A stretch of DNA of 64,000 bases from Acanthosoma haemorrhoidale (GCA_930367205.1 OV884009.1:36837841-36901840), one strand, 5' to 3'; shown: positions 22,596 to 35,917, numbered from the stretch's first letter. Program-made: numbers and translations. Notes: generated by a model not told the origin, from the letters alone.

Positions 22596-23308
22596 TTGGT
22601 AGATTACCAAGTGTTAAATTTTAACGTTGATGGTCTCCTGAACAATATAGATGAGGTAGAAGTGCTGCTAGCTCTCTACCGACCAGATATCGTAGTTTTG
22701 ACAGACACTAGGGTATCTACACAATCGTTTCACATTAAAGGTTATTCAACTGCCATTGAAAGAGTTAACGGTTACGGAGGCGTTTTAATTGCTATACGCC
22801 TTGGCATCAATTGGAAGAAAGTGGCTTCACCACTGACTACAACTGATCCCAAGCTTCACCACTTGACAGTTAAGGTAAATTTGGGGAGACCCATTTACCT
22901 TACCGCCCTGTACAGAAGACCGTACGCGTCTCTACAGCAGTACTCAGCCTTGCTACACGCATGCGCGCAGAGATCTAACCACTGGGGTGCAGGAGAGATC
23001 TCGACGCAAAACATACCATGTGGTACAACACCGCAACAAACAAGGCTGGGAGACTCCTGTTGAGAACGCCATTCACGGTCGTTCACCCCCAGACTTTTAC
23101 TTTTCGACATAGAGGTAACCCACAAGCTACCTCGACGATTGACTTACTACTGACAAAACAACCCCACCGTATCATTGGTTGCACCACCCTTGACTTTATT
23201 ACCTCTGACCACAGGCCAGTACTGTATGCAGTGGATGGTAAAGTGGCGTCCCCTCGCCCCACGAGATACGACTATCGTCCTGCCGACTGGGATCTGTACC
23301 GATTATAA
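22596..23308 (+). pseudogene. LINE B endonuclease (APE-type) fragment, no RT
   Basis: Two overlapping frames together cover the apurinic-type endonuclease that nicks the target for LINE insertion. Frame one (22596-23063) has LNFNVDGLLNNIDEV and DIVVLTDTRVS, where the usual catalytic Glu (ET.L) is Asp, and later TALYRRPYASLQQY. After a shift, frame two has DLDAKHTMWYN (normally GDFNAKH), STIDLLLT, and an intact SDHRPV motif near 23206-23224, ending YDYRPADWDLYRL. The sequence stops just where the RT-linker of LINE B would begin and is directly followed by a reverse LINE A fragment. Shift plus altered catalytic residues indicate a dead copy. Confidence 0.8.
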
Positions 23309-23332
23309 TCTGCATTTTATAAGTTAATCAGT

Positions 23333-23537
23333 AAGCGATAAACGCTCTCATTCATACCATATTTACAATTCATCATTCACTCGCTCATTCATACAATATT
23401 TACAGACAGCCCAGAGACCTCCCAAATCCACATGCGAGGAGAAAGCGGAGTCTTGGGAAGTCCCCCACTACTCCTCCGTCAGCCGCGTCACCGGATACTA
23501 GCCAGTGGAGGCTGACCAAGAGCGCGAGAGCCTGTAA
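23333..23537 (-). mobile_element. LINE A 3' UTR fragment
   Basis: Reverse-strand LINE A UTR covering CCCAGAGACCTCCCAAATCC through the AAGAGCGCGAGAGCC marker. It lacks the poly(A) end and all coding sequence. It abuts the truncated LINE B endonuclease. Confidence 0.75.
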
Positions 23538-26500
23538 ATAACTAATTTATAAATATATAAAAAAAAAAAACCTATTCTAAGGCCTTAAGTACTATTTCTA
23601 TTATTGAATTTCAAAACTTTATTTTTTTAATGCCATCGAAATTCTACTGCATCACTGTTGTTAATGTGGTGGTCTAATCAACGTGGTGGAAGCAGGGATA
23701 AAAAACAAAAATAATCTTAAGTAGCTCATGAGCTGTGAATTTCTGTCATTGTATTTTTACCGAAATAATTAGCATATTTTGATTTTTTGTGGAATAAACA
23801 TTTTAGTTTTTTATTTAGAGTTTCTGATAAATGAATGAATTTGGAATTCATCGAGCCAGTTTAACTATCACCGAACCATGATCTGAGATGACAGATCGTT
23901 CAAATGGGAGTAGAGCCTCTCCCTTCAGATTCAACAATCAGAATAACAATATATCAATGTAATAAACTAACATATAATTATAGGGCTATTATCCCAACAG
24001 AGCACTAGATTGCATTGTACGTGAAAGGTGGAAAGAGGGAATAATTTCTCCCTAACTTGTCTAACTATAGATGAAAGTATTGTTTGATTATTGTGTGATG
24101 TAGAACTAGACTATGAGTTTGAACTTGGTGGAGTGCAGTTGTCAGAAAAAGTTTGTAACTACAAAACTTTCCCACCTCGTGCTCCAATATTAACTTTTTG
24201 TAAACAAGTTTGTACTTAGAACAACTCCCGTGGCATATATTTTAAGGGTTACTTGATTTTTTTTTTTTTTTACGTAGCCAATTAAATTAATATCATTGTG
24301 CTCTCTTCGGGCTCGGCTTAACTTAACAAATGTGCCGTGCAATCGCTTTGTGTCATTTTGCCCGCCTTTGTGTTGTACAATAGTCGTCGTAAAAATCATA
24401 CGATCGATTTTTATTTGAGATAACACCCCGTGTGTTTTTTTCGAATTCTTTTAAGTGTGTAAAAATTTAGCGAAAATGGGCTTCATTCTTATTCATAAGT
24501 TTTCCCTAGGCTTAGCTAATATTATTATGAGACAAATATCTAACATAAGATTAGTAAATAACTGGCATAGTAATGATAGATTTACGTAGAAATAGATATT
24601 AATTATTTATTATTAATTTTATAGTCAGTCTAGAAGACCACATATGACAAATTAAGTATAGACAATTCCAACAGTTACATTTCTTTAGAATCCGAAACTT
24701 CCATCGTCACTTCATCTGCTCTATTTCGTGAGTTTGATAAAAGTTCTAATTTGAAGTTATTGAAATCTGATTGATTTTTTTTCGGATTATTACCTAAAGA
24801 GAATCGCCCTAATGGACTTGGGGTGTCGAAGTACTTAGCGGGAGTGAGATTTTTTAAAAACTTATTATATATTAACGGTTTCTTCTTTCTTAAAAAATGT
24901 TTCTTCGATTTATTTTTGTGTTTCACCAATAAAGCCGAAACTTCAGTCAATTCTCATTCCTGAAGCCTTAATTCCACTTTACACAATCTTTCAGTTAAAG
25001 CTTGAACACAGTCCTTTGCTCCTTAGACATCGACTCACTGGTTCTAAACCTTTCTCATTATAATTGCTCTTTAAGAAAATAAAATTATAAATAGCTAACG
25101 TCTATAATATAAATAAATAAAACCGGCTTTGAACATATTAAATACGCGATTCCCATGGTTAAATTTCAAAACTTTTTTTGGGGGGAACGCTTTAGATCGT
25201 AACCGTGTACATGATTATTTTTACAACTTTTATCGTGGAACATTAGCAATAAAACGTGCCCGGACTTTTGCAAAAGCTAGTAAAAACTTGAAACTAGATC
25301 TTTGCTTGTTTAGATTCTTTGAACTAGAGATTTGTAAAGCGGATTTGTAGTTAAAGGGAGGTTGGGTTAAAAATTGCCGTTGGTGAAGTTATTATCTTGC
25401 GGACCGAAACTTCTTGAAACTGTTTCTTAGCCCGTGTTCCCAGGACGCGTGGCTTGGCGAACCGTGTTCGAGGTTTTGCTTACCTCACGCCGTGGAAACA
25501 CAGAGACTCGTCATAGCTCAAGGTGACTCAGAGTGGGTCACCCTTTCTTTTTCTTTTTCCTTGCGGTGTATGATGATTGGAAACAAAATAATTTTAGTAT
25601 GTAGTGTTCTTTGAATGAATCGGTACTTTCAGGAAGCTGGCGATGAAAGCGAAAATCGGTAGAAGAACTGCCTCACTTCTGCAATAAATCTGCACACCAT
25701 GGCGAACTAAAACTACTGAGGTAAGAACTTATGATCATTTTTTTAAATTAAATCAGTTGAATTACTTAAATACTTGAAACACTTATGACAGATGATGGCC
25801 CTCTACTAGGAAAAATGTGGAGACTTGTTCATAGTTTAATTACCGAAGTACGATATGAATGAACTACAACTAAAGAAAGGACGTCTGCCAATGACTTATA
25901 CAACTTTGAGATTTGCCAAACCACGCACCGTGGGCCTTCGTTGAACTCAAAAATTAAACATAAATTTCGGTATTTCTTATCAGTCATACTAATATGATAA
26001 TACGAACTAACATATATTTCGTATTAGTCATTACCCCTTGACTATTTGAAAGTAGAGACTCTCCCATTAGGTTAAATTACCAATTTAATCTTTCAGTGAA
26101 TGGTAAGCGAACCGCTCGGGACGTCGCGTCAGAAGTGAAAATTTTCCTTCGCTCTGTAGCTTAAGACGTAACAGAAATCGGTTTGATGAAGCAATGAAAA
26201 TATTAATTTCTTTCAAAATGAGTTCCTCTTAGCCCTCGCCGTCAATTGCATAACTAGGATACGCCGGTCAAAGGAACCCCCAATACAAGACCCTTATCGG
26301 AAGGAAAGTAGATTAATTTTTCCTCAACTGATTTATTTTTTCCAGCCACTTGAAAAGCCGCGGAAGGAGCTCTTTAATACCACGACCCCTTGGCTACGCC
26401 TCAGCTACCCTGACGTCTTCCACCAATTCATTCTTTCTTTATATTTTTATTTTCACGTTATGAATCATAGTATGCAACGGGGAAAAAAGATGTATTTTTT

Positions 26501-27014
26501 TAATAGCATGTTGCTCGAACAAAAAGCTACTGACGGAATAGCCCTGATGCTCTTTTATGCCACTTCATTAACGCTAATCGTGCTTGAGTAGGCTATTACG
26601 ATCGCATGATTTGTACTTGTTGCATAAATTATTTTGTAACAAAAACTTGAATGAAAGAATGAATAAACGACTTTTAATAAGAATGATACTGAGGTAGTTT
26701 CGAGGATTACTTAATCGCTATAATATTTTAACGTTTCCATTACAATTACAGGTTAAAGGTCCTAACCACGCCATTAATTCTGTCCCAAATAAAAAAAAAG
26801 GGATCACTAACTAGTAATCATCATTCCCGATTTCATCTGTACGACCCCCCCCCCTCACCCCTGTTCAAATATTCTCGTCGTGTATATAGAAAAAAGAGAT
26901 AACGTTAGACCACAAGTTATTGAAGTCCGTTTCAACTTATAACCCTTAATTTTCTCTATTATGATTGAATGAAAAACTTTATTCTGGCAATAAGTCCCCT
27001 AAGAATAATTATGA
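23538..27014. other. Unassigned stretch, partly GC-richer
   Basis: No gene is recognised. Frames without known motifs: 24190-24426 minus, 24675-24950 minus (91 codons, starts only from TTG after a stop), 25129-25350 plus. Sequence between about 25400 and 26440 is less AT-rich and more complex than its neighbours, which may mean an exon, promoter or an old element, but I cannot identify it. A C-run of about 12 lies near 26846. Confidence 0.3.
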
Positions 27015-27016
27015 TA

Positions 27017-27137
27017 CGAGGGTGGTCTGAAAAGTTTCCGACCTAACAAAGCTTTTATTTCACTAGCTTTTATTTATTTTATTATCATCTTCATGTTGAG
27101 GTCGGAAACTTTTCTGAAAAGTGGTCTGCCACCTGTG
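27017..27137. mobile_element. Mariner-like mini-element, second copy
   Basis: Same family as 15444-15538. The left end is CGAGGGTGGTCTGAAAAG and the interior shares ATTATCATCTTCATGT. The right arm ends GCCACCTGTG before TA (27138-27139), with TA also at 27015-27016. It is 121 bp because a GCTTTTATTT block is duplicated near 27050-27075 and an extra CTGAAAAGTGGTCTG piece interrupts the right arm. Confidence 0.7.
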
Positions 27138-27139
27138 TA

Positions 27140-29169
27140 CGTATTAGTTTGACTAAATAGTGTCTTTCTGAAGGGTAAATAGGTGGTAAAAGAGACGGGA
27201 TATCCAATATGGGAGTGAAGGTGCACCACGAAAGGAAGTAGGGAAGGAATCCCAGAGGTTTGTCGCTCAGGGAAAAAAGGACCTTTCGAACAATGCTGGA
27301 ATATGAAATTCAGATGGACAGGTTCTTTTTTGGGATGGACGGATTTTTTGAAATTATAATTTAGAATTGAGCAGCGGAAATTGTCTACGGGCAGATGGAA
27401 GCCAATTAAGTTGGTAGGGACTGGAGATGTGGGAATTCCTGCGATACCCAAAGACAAACCAAACTAAACAAGCGTATATAAATGTAAACATTGGAATGGA
27501 AATGGACCTGGCAATGAGAGCAGTCATGACCCAAGTCAGTTGATTGATATGACAAACGTAGAGTAGAATTCACGACAACAGTGGCGAAATAGAAGATATA
27601 CACCCACACTATCGATCTACAATGCACAATTGAGAATTCAGCAAACGCTATTACCTCAAAACTACTTTTTCAGAGTTTGGTCACTATTTTCTCTGCAGGC
27701 GATATGTGCGGTACCTATAGTATAAAATACAGTCATTCTTACAATCTGACACAATGGCAGACAGATTAAAGACGATCGCTAGTGTACATGTTAAAAATAA
27801 GAGATTCTACTTACGTGTTTCGCAATCAATCCCGATAATCAACATAAATTCAATGCGTGGTAAACGACAACTCTTGATCGAATATTTTAGGTTATCGAAT
27901 TATTGGAGGAAGTGTAATTAAGTGGAAAGTAAAAGTTCAACTTCCGTTACTTGGTGAGAAGGTTTAGGGACCCATTTTCGCTGTGTGCCCCAAGACTTCA
28001 AGGCTGATTGAAAAGTTTCTGTTGACAGGACTCGGCGTGAGAAGGCGTCCATTAATGAGGCGACACTAATACTGTTTGTCCACGGAATTAGTGTTAGTCA
28101 ACTGCCTGTGTCAAATTACAAGATTCTGTGGGGCCGTGCAGGTTGTGTTGTTCACTAGAGTACATATTGGAAGGTACATCAAACGGAAGCTGCGGTTGCG
28201 GTTAGTGCAAGTTTCAGCGTACAAGCTGTAAATGTTATCCGACGAGCCTGTTGATCTATACAATGCAAACAGTTATTGCATTTGATGTGTTTGATTGCTG
28301 GATTTCTATCAATGATCAGATTTCTGAGGATGAAGTGAAGCTTTAAAGGTTGGGTTTTGTCATTGATTATTTGCGATTTGAGAATTGTGTAATGAGAAAC
28401 ATACCTCAACCTTCCAGAGAGTCCCATTGATAGCAAGAATGATCTACTACTGAATTAGATCCACAGAAAAAAGCTAAGAACTCTTAGCTGGGCATTTAAA
28501 CAGATCACTGATTGAAATTTAAAATGAAGCATCTTCTTAGTTAAGAGTATATCTGTGTAACCGCTAAACATATATATGTGTGTGTACACCCCTTCCTACA
28601 CGCATAAAAAATATACAAAAAAAATTGTAATTTCTTCACTCCTCCATACAATCCGATTTTAGTTCAAAACACGAAAAATGATATATTCTATAATGTATAT
28701 ATGTATATATGATATATGAGGTATAATGTTTATTTGCTAATGTATCATTCTTTGATTAATTGTCATTGTACAATTGTTACATCTTCCTTGAATACTTTCA
28801 TACCCTTCGTATCAAACTTGTTACACACTTTTGTTATCTTATCTATTTTCATTTTCCTTTTGTTTATATTTTCATTTTCTGTATTTTATAACTATTGATA
28901 TAATCCATTTCGTTGATGTGTTTGTTAACAGACTGTTAGGGTTTCATTTATATTTCAACTTAAATTCTTATCATATAAATATTCCTGCTAATAAATGTTT
29001 TACCATTTGTTCTTATTCTTTAAATTAAAGCTAAAATTAACTGTATCATTTCAGAAACTATTTATGTGATACTGAGAGCTACCTCTTATTTGTATTATTT
29101 TAAACTATTTGGTGCTTATCCATTTCTTTTCTGGCTTTCAGGATGCGCGTCAAGAAGTCTTCTATAAAG
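27140..29169. other. Unassigned stretch
   Basis: The first 1.3 kb is moderately GC-rich with small frames on the minus strand (27074-27457, 27406-27627, 28179-28436), none recognised. After 28500 the sequence is strongly AT-rich. Confidence 0.3.
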
Positions 29170-29178
29170 AAATTTGAT

Positions 29179-29963
29179 ATACACACACGAGGCTAAACAG
29201 ACAAGAATTAAACAGCCACTTTGGAGAACATTACAGAAGTAGTGTGAAGGACATCCCATCTCACAATAAAAATAAATTACTAATTTACAAAGTTATACTA
29301 AAGCCAATCTGGAAATAAGGAATAAAGCTATGTGAGGGCAGCAAAGTCAAACATAAAGTGTATTCCAACCTTTCAATCAAATGTCCTGAGAACAATAGTC
29401 AATGCTCCTTATTATTTGCTCCTTACGTCAGCAAAAAAAACCTTCATAACGATCAACAACGATTAATGTAACCCACAGTCTAGAACTCATCCGTTCATGA
29501 AATTCCATAGTGACCTATCCAACCAACCTAATCCCCTACCACAGACATTACACTGTGCCACTCGTCCCTATAATCCTTCTCAAAGACTAAAGCGGTTGTG
29601 GACTCGTGACTTGATATAAATACGTGACAGTGGGAGTCCTGGCAATAACCAGTTTCTCCAATCATGTTCTGAGCGTCTGTGGCTCTCGCGCTCTTGTTCA
29701 GCCTCGACTGGCTCTTCTATGGTGACGCGGTGGACGGAGGAGCGTGAGGGACTTCCCAAGACCTTCCTCTTTCGCATGCGAGGGATGTCCAAGGACAACC
29801 ATATGGATTTGGGAGGTCTCAGGGCTGTTTGTAATACTATATAAATGACGGAGTGAATGAAGAGTTATAAATTTGGTATGAATGACAACATTAAACACAA
29901 TTAATTATAGCCCAATAAGGCTGAATGTAATTTCATCACAATAAAGATTTGATTTGAAAAAAT
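29179..29963 (+). mobile_element. LINE A copy, 5'-truncated, with 9-bp target duplication
   Basis: Starts inside the RT thumb region (the part equivalent to RLKRQELNRRFG of the LINE A protein). It continues through a frameshifted C-terminus and the full 3' UTR to an A-rich end. The 9-mer AAATTTGAT flanks it at 29170-29178 and 29964-29972, a typical target-site duplication. Many frameshifts and stops are present. The 5' truncation point is therefore precisely known. Confidence 0.8.
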
Positions 29964-29972
29964 AAATTTGAT

Positions 29973-31069
29973 TAAAATCTAACGGCTTTCTGTCATTAAA
30001 CTAAACCGAAGTCCCAAAAAAATAATCTGAACTCACGGCTAAATATAAACTTTATAATATAAAAGTATGGAAGTTTAAATAACTATGTTTACTGTTACCT
30101 CACGCCCAAGCATCGCAACCGGAAAAGCTCTTAATATTCCTCCTTCATTACCTAATTCTTTTATTTCGTTCGTATATATTTCAAATAGAAAATTGAGCTC
30201 GTTATTAATGCAGACAAATTTGAATTTTCTTGGAAAACACTTAGGTCTTATTGAAGAAAAATGTTAGGACCGCTTTAATTAACTTGTATAATTGGTATAC
30301 TGTTCATTCCTGCTATATCATTCTAATGTATAAATTTAACTTATTACACTACAAACGAGAAAAAAAAGGTTAGTAATTATAAACTGCCCATTTTGCTCAT
30401 AACTTGAATTCCACAACGATAGTGGAGAGGGAGTGAGAAATTATAAAGCCTTAATGAAACTCTTTAACATGGCTAAAAAACAAAAACGAAATGAACCGGA
30501 AACGACGCCGAGAATAATGTAAGGAGCTTTCTCTAGAGAAAATATCATAGCGTCCTTTTGCTTATTCCATGCAACAGAGTTTCAAAATTACTTTTGACTT
30601 TGAGTAGCGTACTGATTAAAACATGTCAAATTCGGGGTTTATTGAGCTTGGAGTGATTAATAACTCTCTGCCATCACATTTGTCCTCTCTCCAAATGTAT
30701 GATTATATACACAGTGGCTTCAATAACGAGTCGAACAATCTGAAACGTTAGTAGTGCATTTTTTAAACATTTCAGACTATGCTAAATAACAGTTGCTTAG
30801 TTTACTATATGGCTAAAACGTGAAACAAGCCTCTTTCTCTAATTTATTAAAATTCTCAAGTGACATCCAAAAAGTCAATAACTAATGAAAGTTCTTAATT
30901 TTTCTTTTAAATTGCTATTCTAAATTTGAAAACAAAAGTATTCCCGAAATTTTCTTTTTGTCATAAAACAGTTCAGGTATTCAAAATTTTTTAAGCGGTT
31001 CTCAGTGGATGATATTGTTTAAGAAATAAAATTAAGTACTTTTGTTTGAATTAGTTTTAGCCAACAATT
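29973..31069. other. AT-rich unassigned stretch
   Basis: No gene, RNA or element is recognised between the LINE A copy and the tandem array. Confidence 0.4.
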
Positions 31070-33540
31070 TAAGGTAAATGTAATAAAAGAAAATTCAGCA
31101 TTCTGTTATAGCTAGTTACGATGATATAATAAATCCGGAATATCTATCTCGGCCCAGCTCTAGCTTCAGTCACCTCGTCGGAGAAATACAAACCACTACC
31201 TCTTACATTTATTTGAAATTTTAGGTCAGTGTACATAATGTTATGGCGAATGTCATAAAAAAACTAGCATTATCTTATATCTGGTTACAATGACTATTAT
31301 GAGAAATACAAACCCCTACAGGCTTTTAATGCTTTTTCTCTAAAACTACTTATCACATTTATTTGAAATTTTAGGTCAGTGTGCATAATGTTATGGTAAA
31401 TGTATTAAAAAAACTAACATTATGTTATAACTGGTTATAATGATATAAACGAACCGAAAGCTCAGTCAACACGTCGGAGAAATAAAAAACCATTAATCAC
31501 TCCTAATGCTTTATCTCTAAAAAATACTTCTCACATTCAATTGAAACTTACGCTGATTGTACATATTGTTAAGGTGAATGTAATAAAAGAAAATCCGCTA
31601 TTCTGTTATTACTGGTTAAGATGATATAAGCGAATCGAAATATCTAGCTAGGCCTAGCGGTTCGGTCACCTCGTCGGAGAAATACAAACCTCTAATGGCT
31701 TTTAATGCTTTTTCTCTAAAACTACTTATCGCATTTATTTGAAATTTTAGGTCAGTGTGCGTAATGTTTTAGTCAATGTCATAAAAAAACTAGCATTATG
31801 TTATAAGTGGTTACAATGATATCATCGAAACGAAATATCTAGCTAGGCCCAGCTCTGGGTTCGGTCACCTCGTCGGAGAAATACAAACCCCTAATGGCTT
31901 TTAATGCTTTTTCTCTAAAACTACTTATCGCATTTATTTGAAATTTTAGGTCAGTGTGCGTAATGTTTTAGTCAATGTCATAAAAAAACTAGCATTATGT
32001 TATAAGTGGTTACAATGATATCATCGAAACGAAATATCTAGCTAGGCCCAGCTCTGGGTTCGGTCACCTCGTCGGAGAAATACAAACCCCTAATGGCTTT
32101 TAATGCTTTTTCTCTAAAACTACTTATCGCATTTATTTGAAATTTTAGGTCAGTGTGCGTAATGTTTTAGTCAATGTCATAAAAAAACTAGCATTATGTT
32201 ATAAGTGGTTACAATGATATCATCGAAACGAAATATCTAGCTAGGCCCAGCTCTGGGTTCGGTCACCTCGTCGGAGAAATACAAACCCCTAATGGCTTTT
32301 AATGCTTTTTCTCTAAAACTACTTATCGCATTTATTTGAAATTTTAGGTCAGTGTGCGTAATGTTTTAGTCAATGTCATAAAAAAACTAGCATTATGTTA
32401 TAAGTGGTTACAATGATATCATCGAAACGAAATATCTAGCTAGGCCCAGCTCTGGGTTCGGTCACCTCGTCGGAGAAATACAAACCCCTAATGGCTTTTA
32501 ATGCTTTTTCTCTAAAACTACTTATCGCATTTATTTGAAATTTTAGGTCAGTGTGCGTAATGTTTTAGTCAATGTCATAAAAAAACTAGCATTATGTTAT
32601 AAGTGGTTACAATGATATCATCGAAACGAAATATCTAGCTAGGCCCAGCTCTGGGTTCGGTCACCTCGTCGGAGAAATACAAACCCCTAATGGCTTTTAA
32701 TGCTTTTTCTCTAAAACTACTTATCGCATTTATTTGAAATTTTAGGTCAGTGTGCGTAATGTTTTAGTCAATGTCATAAAAAAACTAGCATTATGTTATA
32801 AGTGGTTACAATGATATCATCGAAACGAAATATCTAGCTAGGCCCAGCTCTGGGTTCGGTCACCTCGTCGGAGAAATACAAACCCCTAATGGCTTTTAAT
32901 GCTTTTTCTCTAAAACTACTTATCGCATTTATTTGAAATTTTAGGTCAGTGTGCGTAATGTTTTAGTCAATGTCATAAAAAAACTAGCATTATGTTATAA
33001 GTGGTTACAATGATATCATCGAAACGAAATATCTAGCTAGGCCCAGCTCTGGGTTCGGTCACCTCGTCGGAGAAATACAAACCCCTAATGGCTTTTAATG
33101 CTTTTTCTCTAAAACTACTCATCGCATTCATTTTAAATTTTAGGTCAGTGTGCATAATGTTATGGTAAATGTAATAAAAAAACTAACATTATGTTATAAG
33201 TGGTTACAATGATATCATCGAAACGAAATATCTAGCTCTGGCTTTATTCACCTCGTTGGAGTAATACAAATCCCTATATGCTGTTAATCTCTGAAACTAT
33301 TCCTTACAAGTTATTGAAATTTGGAAGGAGTGTACAAAATGTTGAGGTGAATGTGATAAAATGATCACTATAAAAATATGATTACTGGTTGCGAAGATTT
33401 AAGCGATACCAATTATCAATCTTTACGCAGCTCCGGCTTTGGTCGTCTCGTTGGTGCTACACAACACGCTATATATTGTTAATGATGATTCTCTGAAACT
33501 AATGATTACAGTTAAATGAAATTTAGGGTGGTCCTACTAG
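31070..33540. repeat. 199-bp tandem satellite array, homogenised core
   Basis: The anchor TCGTCGGAGAAATACAAA recurs at 31671, 31870, 32069, 32268, 32467, 32666, 32865 and 33064, exactly 199 bp apart each time. Six units from 31870 to 33064 look identical by eye. Outward, units diverge: anchors near 31175 and 31470 on the left (with a partly deleted unit near 31297), and degraded anchors near 33253 and 33448 on the right. About 12 units in total. No open frame spans the units. This is the pattern expected from unequal exchange in a small satellite; a local assembly collapse or expansion of the identical units is possible. Confidence 0.95.
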
Positions 33541-34244
33541 CGAATGGTATATATTACCGAATGGTAGAAATAACTAATGAAGTATTTAATAAGAAGGATG
33601 AGGTGTTAGAATTCGTAAGGACGAAACACAGGGGACATTAGGAGGTAGGGAATCACAAACAGTGGTTGGGCAAATAAGAAAGGATTGATCGTATGCTGCT
33701 GTTTTATTGGATGTAGTATACTGAGGTATAAAGCGGGTGATTAGATTTTATGGTTATTTTTAAAAAATGTATGAACCATGTCGACGAACGAATTTCACGG
33801 TACGTATTTGGACAATGGTTTGCATGCCAATGGCATAACACACGATAAACGACGAAATCCAATACTTGTTCTGCTGAGTGGAGTAATACGGCCATATGCG
33901 GTTAGCGCTGGGTTAGCGTTCGTCAGTAAACAGGCCTAATGAAATCCATTAGCACCTAATACTGATTCTTGTTCTCCTGTGTCCTACTAACCCTATTGGC
34001 ACACTTGTCTGTTCGGTGGCACCCAGATAAACCATAGATATTACCGAGCATTTTGTTCTTATAATCTTGAACTTACAATTATGTGAAGAAAAAAAATACC
34101 GGTTTTTAATTTTTCAATTCGCAAGAAGCATCCATAATGATGTTCCAAAGAACATCCAGTGATCATTTCATATTCACATTTTTTTAAATTTATTACCATT
34201 GAAGAAAAAAAACTTTATAAAGCTTATAAGGCAATAAAAAAGGT
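33541..34244. other. Unassigned stretch
   Basis: No gene was recognised. The minus 63-codon frame at 33704-33895 has no known motif. Confidence 0.4.
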
Positions 34245-34766
34245 AATAAAGCTTATGATATATAAGAGTGTACTCAGACCTACTCTGCTGTATGGTGCAC
34301 CGCTTTTTCGTCATCTGACAGCTCGGCGACTCCAACAATTCCAAAACGGTATACTGATGAAAGTGGTCAGACATACTTCATTCGAGCAGCGAAGTAACAG
34401 TGAACTTCACGAGATCTTTGATTTGCCTACGGTGGATGAATTCATTCAACGTAGACATTTCAAATTTTTCGAATCCCTTCAGTACTTGACAAACCCGGTG
34501 TTTAACACGATAACACCCGCTCCGTTCCCCTATCGATGGTAGGACGCTGTCGAGGCAGGAACGCTTTAGTCTTAGGTTCTAGTTTTAGTTTGTAGTTCCC
34601 TCATTGAGCCCTATCACCTATTTAAATAGCCTCATTAAATGAATCCTAGGCTATTTAGCTTCAAATAGAAAATTGTTTTTGTAAATATTACCTCCTCTCA
34701 ATGCATCTGCGCATGCAGCACGAGGAGAACATTGTAAATATTGTTGTTAAATAAAGGAGTTTTGAA
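34245..34766 (+). mobile_element. LINE B copy, 5'-truncated, with poly(A)
   Basis: Coding starts in the thumb at the equivalent of LLIYKSILRPTLLYG and stays open to 34542 (end TITPAPFPYRW, cut by a TAG a few codons before the usual end). The LINE B 3' UTR (marker ATGCATCTGCGCATGCAG) and an A-run near 34753-34767 follow. It differs from the 18.7-20.5 kb copy by a small deletion after APLFRHLT. The upstream frame from 34159 is flanking sequence. Confidence 0.8.
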
Positions 34767-34767
34767 A

Positions 34768-35917
34768 AAAAAAAAAAACTCATGCCATTCACATCCCATC
34801 TAGATATGTTCCAACATCTTTCATTCATTGACCAAGAAGAGTAATGGCCTATGATTCTCTTTGCTCTCTAGGCTGGTTCCTGCAAACTGTAGTGCCTACA
34901 TTGTGATTTTGCCGGTTCTAGGGCACGCCATTGTCTGCCTTTCAGCCCCCAATGCGAGAATAGCGAGTCCTGTGCCCTCTTAAATCCCCTGTTCGCGACG
35001 TATTCCATCGTGCCATATGAGGATTACGAATATCACTAGTCAGGGGAGCCCCTTTTAACTTGCAGGCTATCCATGACTGAAGCGGCATTTTTAGGCAAGG
35101 GCAATCCCCTTATGTTGAGCCATGTTTTGTTCCAAACCTCAAGACTTCAATATCCATGGGTGAATTATACCCGTGGTCTCCCTTCGACTATTCTCAGCAC
35201 ATTAAGCGCTGCTGCAGCAAGTAACTGTAACGCCTCTAGAGAAACTCTTATGTAGCTCTTCGTGACCACCTGTATCGACTCGCCTTTAGATATGTGAAAA
35301 CTTGGAGGAGTGTATACTCGTGTATCACTGCAAGAAGATCCTAGGCATAACAAATATCACTTATCGTTAAATATAATTTAAATACGAGAGAATTACAAGA
35401 TTTCTATAGAAACTAAGATTTACTTTCCATAACCCCTGATCGTTACAAAAACTTTTCCGGGTGTTTTTCTTTACAAAATACAAAACTTCGTCTATTTCAC
35501 GTGGCAAAGTATATTCTATTATATCAGTCAAGGGCTTATGTAAACTTAAAACCAGTTTTGAAGTCATATAACACAGGGGAGATTTCAATGTCACTAGGAT
35601 CTCCAAATTTCATCGGTGTAGAGTTGAGGCTATTTCAATGAACAACTTGTGTGTGAAACAGCTGAAAAAATAAATTGTTACCTTTGGACTGTCTGTCCTT
35701 GTTAATCAGCCCTGGCACTTTACGATCCAACAACTGAAAGTTAGGTCAGACGTCACGAATGAAATCAGATTTCTCAGTGATGTAAAACTTTCTAAGAAGC
35801 TGAAAAAAAACCCTGGAGCCTCGTCAAATAGGTGAAACGCTCGTTGTCTGTCTGGAATGAGCCAGCGCTCAGTTCTACACATAGGAGTTAGGAGATGCAC
35901 TGCCTTAAAGATGAATT
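34768..35917. other. Unassigned, moderately GC-rich stretch
   Basis: Sequence from about 34850 to 35350 is more complex than its surroundings and may be an old element, but I recognise no motif on either strand. Frames at 35073-35255, 35367-35606 and 35706-35900 are unassigned. Confidence 0.3.

Noticed and set aside
24675..24950. Minus-strand 91-codon frame as a host exon
   Set aside because: Starts at TTG directly after an in-frame stop; the nearby acceptor-like CTTCAG is out of phase; no known motif.
31070..33540. Regular repeats that could suggest a CRISPR array
   Set aside because: The whole 199-bp unit is repeated with no unique spacers, and the genome is eukaryotic; it is a tandem satellite.
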